From JAIOTG01 sp964644045 (GTDB lineage: Bacteria > Patescibacteriota > Patescibacteriia > Patescibacteriales > JAGXOH01), in the NCBI GenBank assembly GCA_964644045.1, contig CAZXUK010000039.1, positions 1 to 5,479 on the forward strand: a stretch of 5,479 bases of DNA, read 5' to 3'. A program made the translations under genes and the position numbers. The notes beneath the pieces were generated by a model. The model saw only the letters and a list, made by a program, of their open reading frames with translations. It searched no databases and had not been told where the DNA came from. Within the stretch, counting starts at the first letter, position 1. Each line of letters starts with the position of its first letter. Shown here piece after piece: positions 1 to 5,264 of this stretch.

Positions 1-61
1 GGCCTTTTTCTATCAGTTTTTCCCTGGGTTTTTCGTGGTCGGGGAGGTCTTTGATATTCAT
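1..61 (-). CDS. radC: RadC-like protein, N-terminal fragment (runs off left edge)
   Basis: Reading the minus strand from the ATG at 61-59 gives 20 codons, beginning MNIKDLPDHEKPREKL. This matches the characteristic start of RadC proteins (I-K-D-L-P, then R-P-R-E-K-L followed by a Gly), which precedes the helix-hairpin-helix and MPN/JAB domains. RadC was named as a DNA repair protein, but its cellular role is unsettled; the family carries a JAMM-type metal site in its C-terminal part, which lies outside this window. The start is fixed by the family N-terminus. No Shine-Dalgarno is visible upstream, and a TAAAAT hexamer sits 6 nt before the ATG, so the message could be leaderless. The codons are richer in GC than the adjoining intergenic DNA. 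A second piece of a RadC-like gene lies at the right edge of the window on the same strand. Only 20 residues are visible, so the call rests on motif recognition. Confidence 0.72.
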   Translation of the reverse strand, partial: MNIKDLPDHEKPREKLIEKG

Positions 62-67
62 GGGGTT

Positions 68-96
68 ATTTTAACATAGGGAAGCTCGAAATTAAA
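68..96 (-). promoter_or_regulatory. possible leaderless promoter of the left radC gene
   Basis: On the minus strand, TAAAAT at 73-68 resembles a -10 box. It ends 6 nt before the radC ATG (61-59), which would place the transcription start at about the A of the start codon. A -35 at the usual 17-nt spacing would be TTTAAT (96-91), a weak match to TTGACA. The absence of any Shine-Dalgarno between 62 and 80 fits a leaderless message. AT-rich hexamers are common in this region, so this is only a suggestion. Confidence 0.25.
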
Positions 97-232
97 AACA
101 AACAAGGGGAGAATTATATTCGTTTAAACTCATTTACCCACTATCTTTACTCCAAAATATACTTAAACTGGTATATCTATAGACAAAAACAATAAAAAAA
201 TGTAAATTATTATATTAACAGGGAATGTTTTC

Positions 233-256
233 TTGTTAAAAACGGCTCTTTAACAA
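233..256 (+). promoter_or_regulatory. perfect inverted repeat (hairpin or operator) in the leader of the TyrRS operon
   Basis: TTGTTAAA (233-240) and TTTAACAA (249-256) are perfect reverse complements separated by an 8-nt loop, AACGGCTC. The second arm ends 3 nt before the Shine-Dalgarno (260-270) of the first gene. In RNA this would be a weak, AU-rich stem next to the ribosome site; in DNA it could be a dyad-symmetric operator. It is not followed by a T-run, so it is not a terminator. No T-box signature (the conserved AGGGTGGNACCGCG block) is present, although T-boxes often control aminoacyl-tRNA synthetase genes. Candidate -10 elements upstream (extended TGgTATATC at 169-177, TATATT at 211-216) lack convincing -35 partners. 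Confidence 0.45.
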
Positions 257-259
257 CAA

Positions 260-270
260 AAGGAGGTGAT
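260..270 (+). promoter_or_regulatory. near-perfect Shine-Dalgarno of the 90-residue protein
   Basis: AAGGAGGTGAT matches the complement of the 16S rRNA 3' end over its full length, with 5 nt between it and the ATG at 276. It is far stronger than any other ribosome site in the window and indicates high translation initiation on the small first gene. It also decides the start codon of that gene. Confidence 0.85.
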
Positions 271-275
271 AAATT

Positions 276-548
276 ATGCAAAGATCCGCGGAGGAAATCA
301 AAGCAAGATGTGCTCACATTCTTAACAACAAAAACATTGTTAATTTCGTGGAAAAAAGTAGTAGCCCATCTGCCGCTTATGAGATTATTTTTGTCAACAC
401 CAAGGATACCTCAAAAGCAAAGGCCGGAAGATGGCTTGCAATATTGCGTCGAGATCACCCAACGGAATATCGCAAACTCATCACTCCAACCAAATTCAGC
501 CACGTCAATAACGACAAGGCACAAACAGAAAAGGAGAAAAAATCATGA
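276..548 (+). CDS. unrecognised 90-residue basic protein, first gene of the TyrRS operon
   Basis: I do not recognise this protein. It is 90 residues and lysine/arginine rich, with a basic, probably disordered tail (about residues 76-90, ending KEKKS). The front half looks like a helix (residues 5-26), then a short strand around YEIIFVN, then a second helical stretch including GRWLAILRRDH (residues 52-61). There is no signal peptide, membrane segment or Cys/His metal site. It is very likely real: it has an almost perfect Shine-Dalgarno, and its stop codon overlaps the start of tyrS in an ATGA arrangement, so the two are translationally coupled. A 60% overlapping reading in another frame (310-558) lacks a ribosome site and is ignored. 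The placement suggests a partner, carrier or regulator of the synthetase, or a nucleic-acid-binding protein. That is inference from context only. Confidence 0.72.
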   Translation: MQRSAEEIKARCAHILNNKNIVNFVEKSSSPSAAYEIIFVNTKDTSKAKAGRWLAILRRDHPTEYRKLITPTKFSHVNNDKAQTEKEKKS

Positions 549-1795
549 AAAGATTTGACCAACGACTATCTACTCGAATTTCAGAATCATGGGGAAACAT
601 AGAAATCGAAGAATTCGTCGGCTTCCTATTGCCAAAATGTCAAGAAATTATAACTCCTGAAAAATTACGCCAAAAAATCGCTGAACATTCCACCCTTAAA
701 GTAAAATTCGGAATTGACCCAACGGCCTCGGAAATTCATGTCGGACACGTTGTTCCTATTATGCTTTTGCGCCAATTTGCAAAAGCGGAACATCATATCG
801 ATTTTATTATCGGCGACTTCACCGCTCGAGTGGGTGATCCCACTGAAAGAGATATTGGCAGGGTTCCAATAAAACCAGAACAAATTGTAAAAAACATGGA
901 AACATACACTAATCAAATTGAAAAATATATCGATCTGCAAAAACTCCACATTCACTATAACACCACCTGGTTAAACCCCATGACACTGCAAGAAATCTTT
1001 ACCATCTTCCAACAAATCAATCTATCAGAAGCTATGCAACGAGAAGATTTTAGAGCAAGAATGCATAATGGACAAGCTGTATCACTCGCAGAAGTATGCT
1101 ACGGTGTCCTTATGGGTATAGATTCGGTTAATCTCGGAACCCATGTTGAAATTGGAGGTATCGACCAACTGTTAAATTTTCAACAATGCCGTAAAATTAT
1201 GCGTCAATCAGGCATGAATGAAGAAGTAATTTTAATGACTCCTATTCTAGAGGGGACTAGCGGCGATGGAAGAAAAATGAGTAAAAGTTACGGCAACTAT
1301 ATTGCTGTTAATGCAACTCATGAGGACAAATTCGGGAAAATTATGTCCATTCCTGACCGACTTGTCGGCCAATACTTTCGATGTTTTTCCGATGTTCATC
1401 AACAAGAATTAGATGAACTTGATGCTTTTATTGCGAAAAACCCACTGGAAGCGAAAAAACAACTCGCCACTCTTATAATTGCCCTCGAGACAAAAAATAT
1501 TGATGATGGTTTGCGAGAACGCGAATCCTTTGAACGAAAGTTTTCCCAAAAGAAAATTAACAATGAAGACTGTATCGAATTAATGGAGAAAGCGGACACC
1601 TCAATATTCAACGCTTTACTGGAAAGTGGCCAATTCAAAAGCAAAAGCGAACTCCGTCGACTGTTTGAACAACAAGCCGTACGGAGTATTAGTGAAAATG
1701 GGAATATCATGCTTTCTCCCGAAATTACAGTTGACCAAATCAGTGGAATTGTACGCGTAGGGAAACGTCGCTTCTTTCAATTCATTACAACTTAA
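545..1795 (+). CDS. tyrS: tyrosyl-tRNA synthetase (class I), full length
   Basis: This 416-residue protein should catalyse ATP-dependent charging of tRNA-Tyr with tyrosine in the cytoplasm. The class I Rossmann catalytic domain spans about residues 35-260. The ATP signature HVGH is at 65-68, in the context KFGIDPTASEIHVGH. IGDFTARVGDPT follows at 89-100, the Tyr-pocket region YGVLMGIDSV is at 186-195, GGIDQ is at 204-208, and KMSKS is at 244-248. The C-terminal 60 or so residues (ESGQFKSKSELRRLF onward) look like an S4-type tRNA-binding domain. Length and layout fit the Thermus-like/TyrZ group, which carries Lys where the Bacillus enzyme has Tyr34. The start is set by AAGGAG at 531-536, 8 nt from the ATG. 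One oddity: the canonical YxxxQxxD substrate motif reads Y186-M190-D193, so the usual Gln is Met, as in TrpRS. TyrRS is the best call; altered amino-acid specificity is possible. Confidence 0.93.
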   Translation: MKRFDQRLSTRISESWGNIEIEEFVGFLLPKCQEIITPEKLRQKIAEHSTLKVKFGIDPTASEIHVGHVVPIMLLRQFAKAEHHIDFIIGDFTARVGDPTERDIGRVPIKPEQIVKNMETYTNQIEKYIDLQKLHIHYNTTWLNPMTLQEIFTIFQQINLSEAMQREDFRARMHNGQAVSLAEVCYGVLMGIDSVNLGTHVEIGGIDQLLNFQQCRKIMRQSGMNEEVILMTPILEGTSGDGRKMSKSYGNYIAVNATHEDKFGKIMSIPDRLVGQYFRCFSDVHQQELDELDAFIAKNPLEAKKQLATLIIALETKNIDDGLRERESFERKFSQKKINNEDCIELMEKADTSIFNALLESGQFKSKSELRRLFEQQAVRSISENGNIMLSPEITVDQISGIVRVGKRRFFQFITT

Positions 1796-1811
1796 AACTT
1801 GGGGGTAAACA

Positions 1812-2384
1812 ATGATTGCGTACAACATTCGTGGTTCACCATTTGCCACTCCTAATATCTTAAAGTTCGGCTTTAGTATTTGGGCAAGAAAACCACCAAA
1901 AAATTACTTGTCTATTTATCCAAAGGCAATACAAAAAATTCGAAAAAAAGAAAAATCAAATGATATTTTTCTATATGCATTAGTAGATGATGTTTTGCCT
2001 AAAGTTGTATTGTCACGAACACATGAAGAACAGCAAAAAATTTCCGAGCATTATATCAACCTATTGCCAAACCTAGGTTTTCACGAAGTTCATCTTGTAT
2101 CAAATTTCGTGAAAAAAACTGCTTTAGAAGTATGTCTGTCATATGCAAACGGGATTACTGTATCTGAGTTTTGGAAACTCTTACCGCAAAGTAAGAAAAA
2201 ATTTTCAGATAACTTAACCCTCGCAGAAGCCTTCGGTTTTCTTTGGCATATTCATGTGCTTAAAGCAGCCTTTGATGAATTCCAATTAACGGGATTGCTT
2301 GCGGGTATTAGGTCAGAATTTTTTTATCTAATAGCACGCAAATTACTACCACCACATGATGTGTACTTTATCAATACATCTTAA
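1812..2384 (+). CDS. degenerate class I aminoacyl-tRNA synthetase-like protein (TyrRS catalytic-domain relative), 190 aa
   Basis: No named family is obvious, but the protein tracks the TyrRS catalytic fold by eye. LKFGFS (17-22) matches the VKFGID strand of the upstream TyrRS, and YLSIYP (32-37) sits where the HIGH motif belongs. DIFLYALVDD (51-60) matches the second strand. TLAEAFGFLWHIHVL (136-150) matches SLAEVCYGVLMGIDSV, and LAGIRSEFFYLIARKLLP (163-180) matches the GGxDQ helix. The HIGH histidines, the GGxDQ Asp-Gln and the Tyr/Asp of the pocket are not preserved. The protein stops just before the place for KMSKS and has no tRNA-binding domain. It is therefore probably catalytically dead as a synthetase. 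The start has GGGGG at 1801-1805 as a weak ribosome site, and it begins 16 nt after tyrS in the same operon. It could be a pseudo-subunit of TyrRS. A cyclodipeptide-synthase-like protein is another class I-fold option, though the sequence is short for that family. Confidence 0.5.
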   Translation: MIAYNIRGSPFATPNILKFGFSIWARKPPKNYLSIYPKAIQKIRKKEKSNDIFLYALVDDVLPKVVLSRTHEEQQKISEHYINLLPNLGFHEVHLVSNFVKKTALEVCLSYANGITVSEFWKLLPQSKKKFSDNLTLAEAFGFLWHIHVLKAAFDEFQLTGLLAGIRSEFFYLIARKLLPPHDVYFINTS

Positions 2385-2431
2385 AAAAACAGCCCCTCTT
2401 GATAAAAAATCTGGAGGGGCTTTTCTTTTTT
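2383..2431. terminator. bidirectional intrinsic terminator between convergent operons
   Basis: AGCCCCTC (2391-2398) and GAGGGGCT (2414-2421) form a perfect 8-bp GC-rich stem with a 15-nt loop. On the plus strand it is followed by an 11-nt T-rich run (2421-2431). On the minus strand it is followed by G and seven Ts (complement of 2390-2383). It lies directly after the stop of the last plus-strand gene and 19 nt past the end of the minus-strand operon, so it can end both transcripts. Confidence 0.9.
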
Positions 2432-2449
2432 AAATAATCCGGGATTGAG

Positions 2450-3196
2450 TTATTTTTTTTTGAAAGTAATTATATCTCCAATTTCTACATTTAATTCCTT
2501 TGCTCCATTTTTTCGCACCTTACCCAATTCTAGCAAATCAAAAGAGCTTCCGGGATAAATTACCCAATCCCCGGACTCTCGACTCATCATTCTTTTATCA
2601 TATACTGCTTCTAATGTTTTCCCTTTAACATTGACTTCTAACTTGTCACCTTCCTTCACTTCAGTTAACTCACCAACAAATTTAATCAATCCAAAATTAT
2701 CAACATGAACAATTGTGCCTTCTAAAATATCAATCTTAGCAACTTTTTCGATATCAAACGGACAACCCATATCTCTCAAAGGTTTTTTCATTGCTATTTG
2801 CGCCACCGCCGGAGCGTGAACATATTTCCCGCCGAATGGAAAAAATCCAGGATCATTTAATTCGTATAATTCTTCTATGCCAAAATCTCTAAAAAACCAA
2901 GTGAAAACACCGGTGTTTGCTCCCATAAAATAAAAATTTTTCTTTTTGGTCTTTCCAATTAGACGAGCCGGTCTCTCTTTCAAGGGATTCAAAATTATAG
3001 AAAAAACAGTGCCTTCGGGGTAGGCTTCAGCCATTAAACGTAAAACGAAATTTCCATTAATAATTGAGAAAGGCACAACGGATACAACCGGTTCAATGAA
3101 TATTTCATTATTTTTAATATTATCTAAAATAACTCCTCTCAATTCATTATATGCTACATCAACGCAATCAGTTATAAAAACTATATGTTTTTTCAT
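2450..3196 (-). CDS. divergent SAM hydroxide adenosyltransferase / chlorinase-fluorinase family protein (DUF62)
   Basis: The 248-residue length and two-part layout fit the DUF62 family, whose studied members split S-adenosylmethionine with water (to adenosine and methionine) or halide. Matching landmarks are the N-terminal strand IVFITD (5-10), YPEGTVFSIILNP (59-71) in the place of the fP-gT-hvaVVDPGVG block, and MGANTG (91-96) in place of the gPDNG loop. Others are GGKYVHAPAVAQIA (122-135) for the GRDxFAPaAA block, VDNFGLI (165-171) for IDxFGN, and SSFDLLELGKV with a closing GD (240-241) for the C-terminal barrel. Several active-site positions differ: the Asp of VDPGVG is Asn70, the Asp of PDNG is not aligned, and the His before GRD is Gly. 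The substrate may therefore differ, or the enzyme may be inactive. It begins 6 nt after the hydrolase stop, has no Shine-Dalgarno, and is the last gene of its operon. Confidence 0.72.
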   Translation of the reverse strand: MKKHIVFITDCVDVAYNELRGVILDNIKNNEIFIEPVVSVVPFSIINGNFVLRLMAEAYPEGTVFSIILNPLKERPARLIGKTKKKNFYFMGANTGVFTWFFRDFGIEELYELNDPGFFPFGGKYVHAPAVAQIAMKKPLRDMGCPFDIEKVAKIDILEGTIVHVDNFGLIKFVGELTEVKEGDKLEVNVKGKTLEAVYDKRMMSRESGDWVIYPGSSFDLLELGKVRKNGAKELNVEIGDIITFKKK

Positions 3197-3202
3197 AAAT
3201 AA

Positions 3203-3994
3203 TTAGATAAGTTTATTAATTTTTTTTATATCAAAAAGTTTCTCTAAATCATGTCCAATATTATCCATTAAAACGACCCTTGTTTTAGAATACTTCTCTT
3301 TTTGAAAAAATAATGAACTTATGTAATTAACTTTTTTATCTAATTTGCCGTGAAATATAATAACATTAGGGTAATTTTTATCCATTTTAATGAAAGATTT
3401 TGGATCTTTGCCTGAAAAATACTTACCCCAACTTTCTTTTTCTATTCCCCTGAGAGCAAATTTATAGCCTCGTTTAAGAAAATTTAAATAAAACAAATTA
3501 AATCCGTAAAAATTGTTTATATCTTTTTTATCTTTTAAATATTTCTCAACTTCTTCTTTGTGCAAAAAAAATAAAGGCGAAAACAATATAACTTTTTTTA
3601 TATCGTCTTTTGATATTTTGGCAGAGACAACAGGATTACCAGAAAAGCTATATCCTATTATATATAAATTATTATAATTCCAATTTATTTGTTTATTATC
3701 AAAAGTTTTTGTTCCTTTTTTGTTTTTTACAAATTCGACTGCTAATTCTATCGTTTTTTTACAATTATCATATGTAAAGCTTCCGCCACTTAACCAACTT
3801 CCTAAATAATAAACACTAAAAAAAGCGGTATCTTTATTAACTTTATTAACAAAAAAATCTTCATTAACCATTTGGGGTAAACCAGGAAAATAAATAAAAA
3901 TATTTTTGCTATTTATTTCGCCATCTATAACACTATCTTCAGAATAATAAAAATGAAGGGCTATATTTTTGTAAATAAAAAGTTGTAATTTCAT
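3203..3994 (-). CDS. alpha/beta-hydrolase fold protein with intact catalytic triad
   Basis: This is a 263-residue cytoplasmic hydrolase with no signal peptide. The oxyanion-side loop is FPGLP (36-40). The nucleophile elbow is GYSFSG, giving Ser116, after the strand NLYIIGYS. The acid is Asp219, in VIIFHGKLD at the end of a late strand, and the base is His248, in NIGHD. Spacing and order are those of the serine alpha/beta hydrolases (peptidase S9/esterase-like), so it should cleave an ester, amide or thioester; the substrate cannot be read from sequence. A lid-like, aromatic and lysine-rich insertion covers about residues 145-200. Its ATG overlaps the TGA of the upstream phosphohistidine enzyme (ATGA), so translation is coupled and no separate ribosome site is seen. 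Very lysine/asparagine/phenylalanine rich, reflecting the low GC of this part of the window. Confidence 0.85.
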   Translation of the reverse strand: MKLQLFIYKNIALHFYYSEDSVIDGEINSKNIFIYFPGLPQMVNEDFFVNKVNKDTAFFSVYYLGSWLSGGSFTYDNCKKTIELAVEFVKNKKGTKTFDNKQINWNYNNLYIIGYSFSGNPVVSAKISKDDIKKVILFSPLFFLHKEEVEKYLKDKKDINNFYGFNLFYLNFLKRGYKFALRGIEKESWGKYFSGKDPKSFIKMDKNYPNVIIFHGKLDKKVNYISSLFFQKEKYSKTRVVLMDNIGHDLEKLFDIKKINKLI

Positions 3995-5178
3995 ATTTTA
4001 GTTTGATTAGTTAATATTTTTCCTTTTATTGAGTCAACAATAACCTTTTTGCCCTCATAAGCTTCTAATAAATTGTTTTTATCTATTGTGGGTTCGGTTA
4101 AACAAGGAGTGTTAAACTCTCTTGCCATCACAGCAAAATGCGAAAGAATGCCACCATTTATTATTAAACCATTAACAAGGGGTAATTTTGTAACTAAAGA
4201 GGTGTCTATTTTACAATTTAAAAATACAATATCGCCCCTTTTTATTTTATTATAATCTTTGACTTTGTTTATAATTTTTAAAATGCCGCTGGATACACCC
4301 TTGCAAACGTTAATACCACTTCCTATTACCTTGTTTTTATTAACATCGTATTTTATGGTCTTTGCCCTTTTGTCTAATGTAGTAATATTTCTACTTTGAA
4401 AGATATAAATTTCTTTACCATTCCAACCCCACTCAATATCTTGAGGGTCATCAAACACTTTTTCGAGATTTAATGCTATTTTTAACAATTTTTTTAAGAA
4501 TCCATCTTGTAAATTATTTATCTCTGTTTTTTTAACCATTTTTACTATTGGCTTTTGGTGACCACTGACTATCGAATCCCCCAAGCCTTTGGTATATTCA
4601 ATAATCATCTTCTCACTATCCTGATTTACAGGGTCGGCAGTAAATACAACACCAGCGGCTTTTACCGATGTTAACTCTTGAATAGCTATTGCCATGCTTT
4701 CATCCTCTAGTCTAACGCCATTAATATTCGCATATATTTTAGCATTATCACTAAATAATGACTGATAACATAATTTAATAGCATTTATAATATTTTCTCC
4801 ACCCTTTATATTAAGGAAACTTGAGTATTGCCCAGCAAAACTTAACAATGGAGAATCTTCACAAGTTGCCGAACTTCTAATAACTAAAGGTTTGTTGACA
4901 AAAACTTGGTCGATTGATTCCAAAATTAATTTTCGATATTTATATGGAATTTGAAATTTAGACCAATTATAATATAAAGGGTTCGAAATTTTGTTGTTTA
5001 AAAACAACTGATTGAAAATATCAATATTAATAACTAAAGTTTTAGGAATTAAGCAACCGGCTTTCTCTTTAATTATTTTTAAATTTTTAGCTTTGGTTCC
5101 AATTTTTAAACTCTGGGAATTTTCTAAAAGTTTTATTTCATTAAAATTTCTATTTAAACAAAACTTATTACTCCCCAT
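3991..5178 (-). CDS. compact PEP-synthase-like phosphohistidine enzyme (ATP-binding domain + swivelling His domain)
   Basis: This 395-residue protein has two recognisable domains of the PEP synthase / PPDK / rifampin phosphotransferase superfamily. The first (about 20-265) is the ATP-grasp-like ATP-binding domain: GTKAKNL (27-33), IRSSATCEDSP (100-110), SFAGQYSSF (113-121), AAGVVFTADP (174-183), IEYTKGLGD (193-201), and DIEWGW and YIFQSR (247-263). The second (about 288-395) is the mobile phosphohistidine domain, with the catalytic His347 in GGILSHFAVMAREF. The large PEP/pyruvate-binding TIM barrel of true PEP synthase and PPDK is absent, as is any long middle domain like that of rifampin phosphotransferase. 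The acceptor of the phosphate is therefore unknown; another protein may supply it. It is the first gene of its operon, coupled to the alpha/beta hydrolase. The ATG at 5178 is the first in frame after an AT-rich promoter region; no Shine-Dalgarno precedes it. Confidence 0.87.
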   Translation of the reverse strand: MGSNKFCLNRNFNEIKLLENSQSLKIGTKAKNLKIIKEKAGCLIPKTLVINIDIFNQLFLNNKISNPLYYNWSKFQIPYKYRKLILESIDQVFVNKPLVIRSSATCEDSPLLSFAGQYSSFLNIKGGENIINAIKLCYQSLFSDNAKIYANINGVRLEDESMAIAIQELTSVKAAGVVFTADPVNQDSEKMIIEYTKGLGDSIVSGHQKPIVKMVKKTEINNLQDGFLKKLLKIALNLEKVFDDPQDIEWGWNGKEIYIFQSRNITTLDKRAKTIKYDVNKNKVIGSGINVCKGVSSGILKIINKVKDYNKIKRGDIVFLNCKIDTSLVTKLPLVNGLIINGGILSHFAVMAREFNTPCLTEPTIDKNNLLEAYEGKKVIVDSIKGKILTNQTKI

Positions 5179-5264
5179 AACATTTAATATTATTAAAATT
5201 GTTTATATATTAATAATATCATATTAATAATTTTACACAATAACTTATATTCCGAAAAACCAAT
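5179..5264 (-). promoter_or_regulatory. AT-rich promoter region of the minus-strand operon, with palindrome and short direct repeat
   Basis: This gap between the radC remnant and the first minus-strand gene is almost pure A+T. Two things stand out. TTTAATATTATTAAA (5183-5197) is a perfect 15-bp odd palindrome 5 nt before the start codon, where a repressor could block initiation. ATATTAATAAT occurs twice, at 5207-5217 and 5221-5231, 14 nt apart. The best -10 match on the minus strand is TATGAT (5223-5218); no good -35 partner is seen. The base composition is so skewed that such matches and repeats can arise by chance. Confidence 0.35.

Noticed and set aside
225..239. Leader peptide of four codons (MFSC) before the operon
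   Set aside because: No properly spaced ribosome site, no Tyr codons, and no attenuator downstream.
62..275. T-box riboswitch controlling tyrS
   Set aside because: The conserved T-box block and a terminator hairpin with T-run are absent, and the leader is too short and AT-rich.
310..558. 82-codon plus-strand frame overlapping the 90-residue gene
   Set aside because: No ribosome site before its ATG, while the overlapping 276-548 frame has a near-perfect one and couples to tyrS.
665..955. Minus-strand open frame of 96 codons
   Set aside because: It lies wholly inside tyrS on the opposite strand, has no ribosome site, and its product has no recognisable motif; a shadow of the coding gene.
1399..1849. 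Two minus-strand open frames (103 and 77 codons) across the end of tyrS
   Set aside because: Both are antisense to convincing coding sequence, low in complexity (Ser/Phe rich), and without start signals.
341..2122. Similar AATTTCGTG-A/G-AAAAAA stretches in the first and third plus-strand genes (near 343 and 2103)
   Set aside because: Only about 17 nt, AT-rich, and the surrounding proteins do not align; probably chance.
4073..5227. Plus-strand frames of 60 and 71 codons within the phosphohistidine enzyme
   Set aside because: Antisense to a gene with clear superfamily motifs; hydrophobic composition is a by-product of the AT-rich complement.
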